A stretch of DNA of 40,444 nucleotides from Planctomycetales bacterium (lineage in GTDB: Bacteria; Planctomycetota; Planctomycetia; Pirellulales; Thermoguttaceae). The notes beneath the pieces were generated by a model. It was not told the origin of the DNA. It ran no database searches and worked only from the letters and a program-made list of their open reading frames with translations. The translations under genes and the position numbers were made by a program. The stretch covers positions 1 to 40,444 of the forward strand of contig SKOZ01000016.1 in the NCBI GenBank assembly GCA_007119795.1. The letters run 5' to 3'. Position 1 is the stretch's first letter. Each line of letters begins with the position of its first letter. Below are positions 17,203 to 25,706 of the stretch, piece after piece.

Positions 17203-18723
17203 ATGAGCGAAGCTGCCCCAGACCGGCTGCGCCCAGAGATCGTCGCGGGACTTCGTGCCGTCTCCGCGGCTGTAACGTTCCTGGCGGTGCTTTCGATGCC
17301 GTCTGCGGCGGCGCTTGCAGCCGGTTGGGACGTGTTGAAGATGGAGAGGCCGGAGGGGCCGGTTGCCGGGGAGATCGATACCGAAGTCTGCGTGATCGGC
17401 GGGGGGAGCGGGGGGATCGGCGCAGCCGTCGCCGCCGCTCGAGAGGGGGTCGACGTCGTTCTCGTGGAGCGAGCGCGGCCCCTGGGAGGGACCGGCACGA
17501 ACGCGCTGGTCTCCAACTGGGAGCCGGGCCCCGGCTGCTCGATCGCCGAGGAGATCTTCCGGCGCATGGAGGCGATCGGCGGGGCGGGGGTCGCCCGCGG
17601 CCGTCCGGTTCAGACCGACGCGCCCATGGGATACTTCCTGGTCGACGAGGGCGCGGATTACGAGAGCACGCTCGTCCGCGCGCTCCCCGGCGACGAAGAG
17701 CGGCGGCGGGTGAACTTCAGCGTTCCTTACAAGCCCGAGGCCAAGGATCGCGTGGTCCGGCAGATGCTGGCCGAGACCGAGAGGGTTCGGGTGCTGGACG
17801 AAACGACGTTCTTTCACGCCGAAGCGAACGCGGAGCGAACGCGGGTGGAGTCGGTGCTGGTTCAGGATGCCGGCGGCCGGGTGCTGCGCATCCGGGCGAG
17901 GGTGTTCATCGATTCCACAGGGGACGTCTGGGTGGCGCGCTCCCTGGGATGCGAGGTCATGCTCGGCGTGGACCCGCGATCGCGCTTCGACGAGCCCTCG
18001 GCCCCGGAGGAAGGACTCCTCCGGCTCAACGCCATCACGCGGTGCTATCTCATCGAACCGCGCCCCCACCCGAAGGCGGCGCCGCCGCCGGAGACGCCGG
18101 TAGCATTTCCCCGGGCGGCCTTCGTCACCGGGTGGAAGGATGGCCTGCAGGCGGTCAACATGATGCCCACGCTGGCGGGCAGGGACCTCATCGATCTGGG
18201 CTACGAGGAGTGCATGCGGCGGTCGGAGGCCATCGTCCGCGCCCATTGGCACTGGCTGCAGCAGATCCCGGAGTTCCAGGGGTACGAACTCGTCGAGATC
18301 GCACCGATGCTGGGCATTCGCGAGAGCTATCGCGTGGCGACCCGTTACGTGCTGACCGAGCACGACCTGCGGGCCGGGCTGCCGAACCAGGCGCACGCAG
18401 ACATCATCGCCGTGGCGGATCACCCCTGCGACGTGCACGGTGCCGGCGGCGGGATCGTGGAGGTGAAGACGGCCTACGGAGTCCCTTACCGGTGCCTGAT
18501 TCCGGACGGATCGTGGGAGAATCTGCTGGTCGCCTGCCGGGGGGGCGGTTTCAGCAGCATCGCCGCCTCGAGCGTGCGCTTGCAGCGGACGATGATCCAG
18601 CTCGGCCACGCGGCGGGCACGGCCGCCGCCATGGCGCTCCGGGAAGATGCTGCCGTCGACCGCATCGACGTCGAGACGCTCGTCGAACGCCTCGACGCGC
18701 GGTCACGATATCCGATCGAGTAG
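17203..18723 (+). CDS. FAD-dependent oxidoreductase, exported
   Basis: A 506-residue protein starting at ATG 17203 with GGAGA seven bases upstream. Residues 14-41 form a hydrophobic export signal or anchor (AAVTFLAVLSMPSAAALAAG). The FAD-binding Rossmann motif EVCVIGGGSGGIGAAVAA (about 61-78) is intact, with acidic E89 at the end of the second strand (VVLVERARPLGGTGTN) and the later FAD_oxidored landmark VFIDSTGDVWVARSLGCE. The C-terminal part closes with PYRCLIPDGSWENLLVACRGGGFSS and RTMIQLGHAAGTAAAMAL, also family-typical. It diverges from the double FAD oxidoreductase at 13367-16582, sharing the repeat-filled intergenic space; both belong to the same broad family but are not close copies. 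Its upstream region was remodelled by the mini-element at 17109-17185. Substrate unknown. Confidence 0.85.
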   Translation: MSEAAPDRLRPEIVAGLRAVSAAVTFLAVLSMPSAAALAAGWDVLKMERPEGPVAGEIDTEVCVIGGGSGGIGAAVAAAREGVDVVLVERARPLGGTGTNALVSNWEPGPGCSIAEEIFRRMEAIGGAGVARGRPVQTDAPMGYFLVDEGADYESTLVRALPGDEERRRVNFSVPYKPEAKDRVVRQMLAETERVRVLDETTFFHAEANAERTRVESVLVQDAGGRVLRIRARVFIDSTGDVWVARSLGCEVMLGVDPRSRFDEPSAPEEGLLRLNAITRCYLIEPRPHPKAAPPPETPVAFPRAAFVTGWKDGLQAVNMMPTLAGRDLIDLGYEECMRRSEAIVRAHWHWLQQIPEFQGYELVEIAPMLGIRESYRVATRYVLTEHDLRAGLPNQAHADIIAVADHPCDVHGAGGGIVEVKTAYGVPYRCLIPDGSWENLLVACRGGGFSSIAASSVRLQRTMIQLGHAAGTAAAMALREDAAVDRIDVETLVERLDARSRYPIE

Positions 18724-18879
18724 CCGTTCGCCACGACCTGCCGTGCCGAGAGGGGGGTATTGCCGCCCGAGCCGGAAACTGCAGGGAACCGCCGAACCTC
18801 GGTCAGGGAAAAAGCTAGAGCGATTGGGGCCATGGCTTGACACCTGGCTTTTCTGGGCACCTCCGGTTGCCGGCAGGCG

Positions 18880-19261
18880 TTCCGATCGCCCGGCCAGGCG
18901 CCGATCCCAGGCGCGATCCTCTCCGCGTCGGTGCTTCGCGCGCGCCACCGTTTTGGAAATGGCCGCCATGCTCGCGCCGCCGAAGTACTTTCCAATCACT
19001 TCCGTGCACGTGACGGGTCCTTGGCCATTTCGGCGAGGACCGTCTGCCAGTCCAACCAGGCCGGCGCTTTCCGCATTCCCAGGTAGTCTTGGTACCTGCT
19101 CCATCGAAAACTCGCTATCGGCATCGCGTGACAACGCAGTCCAACAACTCGAACCAGCGCTGCCGGTCGCGGTCGTCGGGCCCGATGACCCGCCGCTGCC
19201 AGCCGCGGCTGGTCCCATGATACAAGGCGTCCTCGCTATCGATCTGCAATGGTCGCGCCAT
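18880..19261 (-). pseudogene. REP-associated tyrosine transposase (RAYT, IS200-like) remnant
   Basis: On the minus strand a start at 19261 opens [20 protein letters not shown] and continues WQRRVIGPDDRDRQRWFELL, the N-terminal signature of RAYT (Y1_Tnp) proteins, before a stop. In other frames further along come RWSRYQDYLGMRKAPAWLDW and IGKYFGGASMAAISKTVARA, which match the C-terminal region of the same family. The HUH and tyrosine catalytic core between them is missing and the pieces are out of frame, so it is dead. RAYTs elsewhere mobilise short palindromic repeats (REPs), and two palindromic mini-elements lie 1.7-2.3 kb away. Confidence 0.75.
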
Positions 19262-19289
19262 AACCCAAGCCTGCCGAACCAAAGGTCAG

Positions 19290-19764
19290 ATTTCCACGCC
19301 CGACCATTGGCATACGAAGATTGCCATCGAGGCGATGCTGGCGGGCAAAGACGTCTTCTGCGAGAAGCCGCTGACGCTGACCATCGCCGAGGGCCGGAAT
19401 ATCTGCGACGTCTGCCGGGAGACAGGCCGCATCTTCGTCAACCGCGGCAGGATTACTGGCAGGCCGGTCGAAGACCTGGCGTCCACCCCCCCTTCCCGCA
19501 GGCGTTCTGGAAGAAGTCTACAAGAACCGGCCCCTGGTGGACCACTTCCGCAATTACTTCGAGGCGGCCCGGGATCGCCGGGAGCCGATCTCCGACGTCT
19601 TCAGCCACCACCGCGCGCTCAGCACCTGCCACCTAGCCGTGGCCGCGGCGCGGTTGAATCGCCCTATCCGCTGGCACCCGGCACAGGAAAGGATTCTCGA
19701 CGATCCTCAGGCCCAGCAGCTCGTAGCCCGCGACTACCGCAAGGGGTTCGAGATCGAGGTCTGA
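19290..19764 (+). pseudogene. Gfo/Idh/MocA oxidoreductase, two fragments
   Basis: One frame reads [20 protein letters not shown] then [19 protein letters not shown], the conserved EKP-containing part of the N-terminal domain. After about nt 19450 the frame loses homology. A second frame from about 19505 gives the C-terminal end ([36 protein letters not shown]), stopping at 19762-19764. The nucleotide-binding GxGxxG start and roughly 200 residues of the middle are absent. This is a different lineage from the intact paralogue at 31236-32597: it has the DHWH/EKPLTLT type rather than RSYIRP/EKPFAPD. Confidence 0.8.
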
Positions 19765-19905
19765 CGGCAGGTTTGGACCGCGGCCAGTCGTCGGCGGGAC
19801 GCACCGGAGGCGCGGCGAGGAAAGTACTGCCCCCGCCAATGAATCCGATGTAAGAGATCGACAATGCCCGTGGCTGTACCAGGCGTTTTCATTATGGAGC
19901 GCTGC

Positions 19906-20260
19906 CGGTGCTTTGCGGTGGGCGGTGCCAGAGCGACTGCCAGTAGGCTTCGTCGGTGGCGTAGACGTCGAGGGGGTCGCGGTCGAGGTCGAAGTCGGGG
20001 GATGCCGGAGCGCTGCATCTCGCGGGTGTAGATGGGGCTGGGGCGTTCGATGGTGCCGCCGTCGATGATGGCGTAGGTGCCGTTGGCCGCCGCCCCGGAG
20101 TCGATCCAGAGGCGGATGAGGTCGCGCTGCTCGGGCGAGACCTCGACGCCGTGGTGGCTGCCGTCGATTCGCGACAGGAGCCCGCTGGCCGAGCTGCCGC
20201 CGGGTGCGCAAGGGCCGGCGCCCACGATCCGCGTGAGCGTGAACGTCCCCGCCCGCTCCT
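19906..20260 (-). pseudogene. Fragment of an HzsA-like cytochrome gene
   Basis: Bases 19906-20205 match 26112-26410, the 3' end of the HzsA-like gene at 26083-28263, at roughly 90% by eye, and then about 35 bases near 20223-20258 match 26896-26930. About 480 bases of the gene, including both heme motifs, are missing between the two parts. The minus-strand frame reads SRIDGSHHGVEVSPEQRDL and TYAIIDGGTIERPSPIY and then breaks at a 2-base deletion near 19999. It is a dead partial copy of that gene or of a close paralogue. Confidence 0.85.
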
Positions 20261-20295
20261 ATCGATCGGTGCGATTGTTCCACCAAGACCCCAGA

Positions 20296-20586
20296 TGAAC
20301 GGTATGGCCTCGCCTCGATGGGCCCCATCGCCCCCAGGTCTTCAACCGCATCGGCTGGAACGCCCACCGTCACCTCATGGTCGAGCGGCGCGGCAACACA
20401 TTCCACCTGCGGACCAGCCCCGACGGCCAGGACTGGGTGGAGATGCCCGGTTCGCCGCTGGTCTGCGAAGACCTCGACGGCAAGGCGGTTCAGGCGGGGC
20501 CCTTCCACTGCATGTACAGCGATGCCGAGGGCTCCGTGGCCTACGACTACTTCCGCATCTCCCAGCCCCGAGCCGCGCAGCCGTAA
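20296..20586 (+). pseudogene. Concanavalin-like lectin domain, C-terminal fragment
   Basis: The frame reads QVFNRIGWNAHRHLMVERRG, NTFHLRTSPDGQDWVEM and SDAEGSVAYDYFRIS, ending at TAA 20584-20586. This is the C-terminal half of a jelly-roll (LamG/DUF1080-like) domain as found in planctomycete secreted glycan-binding proteins. An in-frame stop at 20296 and the lack of a start or signal peptide mark it as a fragment. It abuts the 3' end of the convergent glycosidase-like gene at 20629. Confidence 0.65.
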
Positions 20587-20628
20587 CGGGAGCCGCCACC
20601 GTCGATCCCCATCGTTGCCGCGGTAGGA

Positions 20629-23517
20629 TTATTCATCGGCCGGTGCGAACTCCGCGGTATACTCCGGCTCGATGTTGTCGAAGAAGACGCCCTGGAACCG
20701 GCCGGGCTCCAGGCCCGCGGGCAGGGCAACCTCGATGCGATACTCCCGCTCGGCCTCGATGGCGTCGGTGAGATCGACGTAGAAGCCGAGGAAGGTGTGG
20801 TCGACCACGTCGGGATAGACGCTGGAATAGGCCCTCCGCACCTCGACCGGCTCGCCGTTGAGGGTCATCGAGGCTTCCATTTCGGGGCGCGGATCGGCGA
20901 TGTTGATGAAGAGCAGCATCCGCCAGGGGGCATTCCAGGTGGCTGCCAGCTCATCCTCGTCGTAGGGGATGGGCCAGGCTTGGCGGCGGGCCTCGAGCTG
21001 GTCGAGGATCCGCTGGGGGACGCGGAAGGTGCCGCTGAAGGTCGCCGCGTCGAAAGAGGGGTCATAGCTGCCGATCTGCTGGCACTGTGCGAAGCGCGTG
21101 CCCGCGAAGCGGAGGGGGATGGTCACCAGCGTCTGCTGCTGGGTGAAGGGGACCGCCGTACCGTCGATCTGTACGCCGCGGAGCTCCGCCGGGTCGTCCA
21201 GGCGGACGGCGAGGGTCTGCAGCGTACCCATCTCGCCCTGCACGCCGCTGAGGTGGAGGACGCCGTCGTCGACTGCCGCGCTCCCTACGGCGCCCAAGAG
21301 CCAAGGCCCTTCCTCCAGCGCCTCTAGCGGCAGCAGCTCGACTACCAGCGCCGAGGCGCCGTCCATGGCCCAGGTCACGCTCTCACCGCGCTCGTAGTAG
21401 CCGCGCTGCGGGGGCGCGATCAGGCGGCCGCGGCCCAGGTCGGGGTACAACTGCCGGAAGACGAACCGCTCCCCCTCAGAAAGGCCGATGGAGCCGTCGA
21501 GCGTGAAGGTCGCATCCAGGCGGCGGTAGTTGGGATTGAAAAGGAAGACGAAGCCGCGGTCGCCGTCGATGGCGGCGGTGCCGTCGCAGCGGCCCACCAT
21601 GGGCTGGCCGATGATGGGGCGGAGCCGCTGGAGGAGCTCGAAGTGGTGGTCGGTCCAGTCCAGCCAGTCGCGGAACCACCGCTGGTCGGCGGCGGAGAAG
21701 TGCTCGAACTCGGCCAGGTTGCGGGCGGGGAGGTAGTTGACCACGTGGTTCACCGGCGCGGTGGCCAGCGAAGAGATCACCGAGTACTTCCACCCCAGGT
21801 AATCCCAGTCGGCGGTGCGGTAGCGGTCGCGCCGCATGACGCCGTCCTTGTCGATGCGCATCGTCTGGTGGGTCATGTAGCCGGGCATGAGCACCACGGG
21901 CGTGAACTGGCGGACCCGGAATCGCCAGGAGACGTAGCGCTGCCGGGCGGCCGAACCCCGCGACCAGTGCAGATCGGCAAAGCTGCGAAAGCTCTGCGGC
22001 TGCTCGTCGCTGTCGAGCGGGTGGGGAAAGGAGCCGCCCACCCAGGTCCACTGGCCGAAGTGGTGGTACTGCTGGCGGCCGTCGACGACGATCTCCGGGC
22101 AGCGGCGGCGGAGTTCGTTGAGGATGCGGCGGCAGCCGTACCACTGGGCGTAGAGGCTGGTGGTGCCGGGCTCCGTGTAGGCGATCCACCAGTGGTCGAA
22201 GCTGAAGCCGCCGCCGTCCGTCTGCCGCTGGAAGCGGACGAGCTGCTCGAGGAGCCAGTCCTGGAAGCTGCGGATGCCGGTGTCGGCACCGCGGTAGCCC
22301 CCCGGTTCGGGCGAGCCCTCGAGATCCCGCACCCAGGCGGTCCACTCGGGGTCCTGGAGGAAGGGGAGCGTCGGGTAGACGTAGGCCACCAGGCGGATGC
22401 CGTGTCGGCGGGCATAGTCGATGCGGTCCTGCACGGCGGCAGGGAGCGGATCGATCCCCGCGCGCCATTCCCCCTTGCGGAGCTTCTGGCCGAGGTTGAG
22501 CCAGAGGAGCGACTCCCAGCCCCAGGCGTCGCGGTTCTCGGCCAGCGAGTTCAGCTCGAGGTCCTGGGGGGAGAAGAGGATCGTATCGCACCCCACGTCG
22601 GCCGCCCGCGCGACGATCCGCCGGTACTCCTCCCATCCCTCAGGCGTGGAGATGTCGATCTGGTAGGCGTTCTCGCACCAGTCGACGTGGAGGCGGCTGG
22701 AACGGGTGGGGCGGTAGGTGGTGAAGGCCTCGACGGCCGCGGTGACGGCGAGCACTTCTTCGATGTCGATCCAGGGGCCGTCGCGGCCGTGGGCATCGGG
22801 ATCGGGGAGGTAGTGCCACTCGGGGACCATGTGCCAGGGGTAGCGGTGGCCGGAGAGCGCGCAGGTGCCCAGCAGCACGCGGTCGCTCTCGAAGCGGCCC
22901 CAGGAGGCCTGCCAGGGCATCTGCGGCTCATAGCCCAAGGTGAGCCGGCCGTCGTCGAGCGTGACGCGGTTGTAGGGCGTTTGGATCTCGGCAAAGAGGC
23001 TCCAGGAGGGCATTTCCTCGGGACCGGAGGCGAAGCGGAGGAGGAGCCCGCTGCGGAGGTTCAGCCGGTCGACCGCAGCGGCCGACCAGCGGGCGTCGAG
23101 CACGGTGACCTGATCGAGCCACCGGTCGCCTTGGGGCTGGAAGCGGAGGTGCTTGCTCACAAACCGCCACTGCGGCTGCAGCTCGTAGACGGCCTCGACG
23201 GTTCCGCCGGGAATGCGGAAGCGGTACACGACCTCGCCGTCCGTCTGGTCGATACGATCGAGTTCGAGCTCGCTGCTGTGGATGCTCTGCCCGTCGAGGG
23301 CGAGGGTGAAGCGGTCCTCGCCCAGAGGCACGACCTCGCCCAGGGCGCGATCCACGATCGCCGCCATGCCCGCGGTGTCGAACTGCACCGTGAGGTGGTC
23401 GTTCTCGAGCAGCGGATGCTCGGCCCGGGCAAGGTGTGGAACCATCAGTGCTGCCGCCGCCAGCAGGAGCGCGGGCAGGGGCAATCGAAGGGAGAGTGCC
23501 GGCAGGAGGGGGCGCAT
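20629..23517 (-). CDS. Secreted TIM-barrel glycoside hydrolase-like protein, unclassified
   Basis: Start ATG 23517 (GGAG eight bases upstream) gives 962 residues; the longer in-frame start at 23568 lacks a ribosome-binding site. A Sec signal covers residues 1-32 (LPALLLAAAALMVPHLARA). A beta-sandwich-like N-terminal region (about 33-260) precedes a probable (beta/alpha)8 barrel with HVDWCENAYQID (D279), CDTILFSPQDLELN, RLVAYVYPTLPF, a conserved-looking GGGFSFDHWW (D441) and GGSFPHPLDSDEQPQSF (D502, D504). Paired aspartates at the ends of barrel strands recall clan GH-D alpha-galactosidases, with D441 as a candidate nucleophile; this is inference. Beta domains follow (about 700-962). It faces away from the BNR_4 gene at 23857, with a 339-base divergent region between them. 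I cannot place it in a numbered GH family. Confidence 0.75.
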   Translation of the reverse strand: MRPLLPALSLRLPLPALLLAAAALMVPHLARAEHPLLENDHLTVQFDTAGMAAIVDRALGEVVPLGEDRFTLALDGQSIHSSELELDRIDQTDGEVVYRFRIPGGTVEAVYELQPQWRFVSKHLRFQPQGDRWLDQVTVLDARWSAAAVDRLNLRSGLLLRFASGPEEMPSWSLFAEIQTPYNRVTLDDGRLTLGYEPQMPWQASWGRFESDRVLLGTCALSGHRYPWHMVPEWHYLPDPDAHGRDGPWIDIEEVLAVTAAVEAFTTYRPTRSSRLHVDWCENAYQIDISTPEGWEEYRRIVARAADVGCDTILFSPQDLELNSLAENRDAWGWESLLWLNLGQKLRKGEWRAGIDPLPAAVQDRIDYARRHGIRLVAYVYPTLPFLQDPEWTAWVRDLEGSPEPGGYRGADTGIRSFQDWLLEQLVRFQRQTDGGGFSFDHWWIAYTEPGTTSLYAQWYGCRRILNELRRRCPEIVVDGRQQYHHFGQWTWVGGSFPHPLDSDEQPQSFRSFADLHWSRGSAARQRYVSWRFRVRQFTPVVLMPGYMTHQTMRIDKDGVMRRDRYRTADWDYLGWKYSVISSLATAPVNHVVNYLPARNLAEFEHFSAADQRWFRDWLDWTDHHFELLQRLRPIIGQPMVGRCDGTAAIDGDRGFVFLFNPNYRRLDATFTLDGSIGLSEGERFVFRQLYPDLGRGRLIAPPQRGYYERGESVTWAMDGASALVVELLPLEALEEGPWLLGAVGSAAVDDGVLHLSGVQGEMGTLQTLAVRLDDPAELRGVQIDGTAVPFTQQQTLVTIPLRFAGTRFAQCQQIGSYDPSFDAATFSGTFRVPQRILDQLEARRQAWPIPYDEDELAATWNAPWRMLLFINIADPRPEMEASMTLNGEPVEVRRAYSSVYPDVVDHTFLGFYVDLTDAIEAEREYRIEVALPAGLEPGRFQGVFFDNIEPEYTAEFAPADE

Positions 23518-23856
23518 CGTTTGCTCCGGTCGTCGAGGTGGACGTTCGTCTTCGTCCCCAGAAGCCAAGGGGAATCACCACCAGCACCGGCAGGTCGAGT
23601 TGGCGACCGCGCCGTGGATGGCCGCGCCAACCCCCCCGCCGTTTTGGGACTTCGCCACTATCCTACCTTGCCAGCGGCCCGCGGGCGACGCCGGGACTGC
23701 GGTAGGACCGTCCTGGCCTCATCCCATGCTTGAGCCTGAATCAGCCGGTGTCTCTAATGGGAGGTGTCCGTCCGTTTGCCTGCCGCTGGCACCCTTGCTA
23801 TAAGGGGCGTTGAAGGGAATGCTGCTTCCCCGTCCGGCGCATCGAAAGGGACCACG
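23518..23856. other. 339-base divergent intergenic region
   Basis: It separates the minus-strand glycosidase-like gene from the plus-strand BNR_4 gene. I see one candidate promoter, at 23776-23804, for the plus-strand gene and no clear operator, repeat or hairpin. No promoter for the minus-strand gene could be picked out by eye. Confidence 0.5.
23776..23804 (+). promoter_or_regulatory. Candidate promoter of the BNR_4 gene
   Basis: TTGCCT at 23776-23781 and TATAAG at 23799-23804 are separated by 17 bases. They match the -35 and -10 consensus at four and five of six positions. Transcription would start near 23811, giving a leader of about 46 bases to the ATG at 23857. Support is sequence match and spacing only. 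Confidence 0.4.
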
Positions 23857-25299
23857 ATGACCACACGATCCGCGATCTTTCTGCCGACCGCTTGCACGAT
23901 CCTGTCTCTGGCGATGCCGTGCGTCGTGCTCAGCGGGCAGGAGGAGGGCGTCCTGCAGCCGGATCGTGTGGTGCTGGTGGAAGAAACGGTGTGGGCACCG
24001 TTCAACTGGGCGTCGTTCGACCAGGACAAGATCGTCAGCTTCGGCGGCTATCAGTACACCGTCTACTGGGGCGCCGACCGCGTGCTCACGGTGGCGAGAA
24101 GGGACCGCAAGACCGATGCGGTGCAGACGGTGCGTCTGGAAGACTATCGCCTGGCAGAGGGTCTGCCCGAGGCGCAGCAGCGCAACGGGCACCGCAACAC
24201 CGTGGTGGGCATCAGTCCCGGAGACGGGCGGTTGCATCTCTCCTGGGACCACCACGTGAACGATCTGAACTATGCCCGCAGCCGCGAAGGCTGGATCACC
24301 CATCCACCGGAACGGATCCGCGCCGCCGACTTCGAGCCCCGCCAGGCCCTCGCACCGAATGCGCCCCAGCGGGTGACCTACCCGCGGTTCTTCAACGATC
24401 ACCGCGAGCGCCTGTACTTCTTCTACCGCAGCGGCGGCAGCGGCAGCGGCAACATCGCCCTCTTCGAGTACGATCACGAGCACGGCCGGTGGGAGATGAT
24501 CGGCGACCGCCTGTTCGGGCTGGAAGGCGTCTATCCCCCCTGGGACGACAGCACCTCGCGGAACGCCTACATGCACGATATCCTCTTCGACGGCAACGGC
24601 CGCTTGCACATCAGTTGGGTCTACCGGGAGGCAGGGCGGTCGTGGGCCAGCAACCACGACCTCCACTATGCCTACAGCGACGACCAGGGGCGGCGCTGGA
24701 AGAACAATGCCGACGAGGTGATCGCCGATACGACCCGGGGAGAACGCATCGTCCTGGACAGCCCGGGGATCGTGGTCTGGGAAATCCCGGTCTACTCGTG
24801 GCTGATGAACCAGTGCAGCATGGCGCTCGATTCGCAGGGCCGCCCGCACGTGGCCACCTACCACATGGCCGAACCGTTCCGGCCGGAAGACCTGCAACAC
24901 AATCCGCCCGCCGAAGAGGAACACCGGCTGAACTACTACCATTACTGGAAAGGTTCGAGCGGCCGGTGGCATCGCAGTGCGCCGCTGCCCCTGCCGCGGC
25001 CCCGGCGCCGGCCGGTGATCGTCGCCGCGGCCGACGACACGATGATCATCTATTTCGCCACCACCGAAGGCTTCCTGGCGCACGTGGCCCGGGCCGAGGA
25101 CGCGTGGGAGGACTGGAGGACCATCCGGCTGACGGGGCCCGAGTTCACGGTGAACGACGCCACCAAGCCCGACCGGCGCCTGCTACAGGAGCAGGGGATA
25201 CTCTCCTTCACGGCCGATCCCAAGGGGCAGGAGCCGGGGCGGGGAGTGGCCATTCTCGAATTCGAACTGGAACGAATCATGGAGGCATGGGAGAAGTGA
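23857..25299 (+). CDS. BNR_4 family protein, ulvan-lyase-like (PL24/PL25 type) beta-propeller
   Basis: Start ATG 23857 lies seven bases after GAAAGGG and gives 480 residues with a Sec signal (about 1-28, ending VVLSGQ). The remainder is a seven-bladed-propeller-like BNR_4 domain. RNGHRNTVVGISPGDGRLHL followed by SWDHHVNDLNYARS is the most conserved part of this family. H112 and H132 are 20 residues apart, the same spacing as the two catalytic histidines reported for PL25 ulvan lyase; many tyrosines and arginines follow (VTYPRFFND, RLYFFYRSGGSGSGNI, ISWVYREAG). BNR_4 also contains non-lyase members, so ulvan or a related uronic-acid polysaccharide is a hypothesis. Its stop overlaps the start of the next gene (TGATG), implying co-translation. 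Confidence 0.8.
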   Translation: MTTRSAIFLPTACTILSLAMPCVVLSGQEEGVLQPDRVVLVEETVWAPFNWASFDQDKIVSFGGYQYTVYWGADRVLTVARRDRKTDAVQTVRLEDYRLAEGLPEAQQRNGHRNTVVGISPGDGRLHLSWDHHVNDLNYARSREGWITHPPERIRAADFEPRQALAPNAPQRVTYPRFFNDHRERLYFFYRSGGSGSGNIALFEYDHEHGRWEMIGDRLFGLEGVYPPWDDSTSRNAYMHDILFDGNGRLHISWVYREAGRSWASNHDLHYAYSDDQGRRWKNNADEVIADTTRGERIVLDSPGIVVWEIPVYSWLMNQCSMALDSQGRPHVATYHMAEPFRPEDLQHNPPAEEEHRLNYYHYWKGSSGRWHRSAPLPLPRPRRRPVIVAAADDTMIIYFATTEGFLAHVARAEDAWEDWRTIRLTGPEFTVNDATKPDRRLLQEQGILSFTADPKGQEPGRGVAILEFELERIMEAWEK

Positions 25300-25706
25300 T
25301 GCGCTTTATCCTGACATTCTGTATTATGCTCGTTCTCCTCAATGATCACGGGTACCGCGGCTTCAACCGGTTCCTCATGAACCCCTCGGCTTCCCAGGCG
25401 GCTCGCGAAGTGGAATGGATGGCCGAGCTACGGCCGCAGCTCGTTCCACTGGTCGTCCAGACGACAGGCGCGCCGGCGGCATCCGCGGGCATCGCACGCG
25501 AGGAGGCAATCGCTGCGGCGCGGGCCGATCGGCAGGTGCAGCAACTCCTCCGCGCCGCGGAACCGACCCGCGTGGTCGCGGAATTCTCCGATCGCTACGG
25601 CGTCTGGCTGGTCCATTTCTACGCCGGCGACCGCCCGATGGCGTTCGCTTCGGTCAGCCGCGAGGGGGAAGTCGTAGAAGCCGGGCGGCCGAAGACCGAC
25701 GAATAG
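25299..25706 (+). CDS. Small membrane-anchored protein coupled to the BNR_4 gene
   Basis: A 135-residue protein. I chose the ATG at 25299 because it overlaps the preceding stop (TGATG) and has GGGAGA five bases upstream; an in-frame ATG at 25287 inside the BNR_4 gene would add four residues. The N-terminus is a single hydrophobic segment (MRFILTFCIMLVLL), a signal anchor or uncleaved signal. The C-terminal 50 residues (TRVVAEFSDRYGVWLVHFYA and GDRPMAFASVSREGEVVEAG) look like a small beta sheet reminiscent of PepSY-type folds, but I do not recognise a family. Overlap suggests a function tied to the lyase-like protein, perhaps as a periplasmic partner. Confidence 0.65.
   Translation: MRFILTFCIMLVLLNDHGYRGFNRFLMNPSASQAAREVEWMAELRPQLVPLVVQTTGAPAASAGIAREEAIAAARADRQVQQLLRAAEPTRVVAEFSDRYGVWLVHFYAGDRPMAFASVSREGEVVEAGRPKTDE

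Noticed and set aside
17190..18818. 542-codon frame starting at ATG 17190, overlapping the FAD oxidoreductase
   Set aside because: It is out of frame with the intact GGGSGG FAD motif and is strongly Arg/Gly-rich; the start at 17203 gives the family protein.
21643..23733. 696-codon plus-strand frame opposite the glycosidase-like gene
   Set aside because: The translation is low-complexity V/G/E/A-rich antisense; the minus-strand frame has a signal peptide, a ribosome-binding site and barrel motifs.
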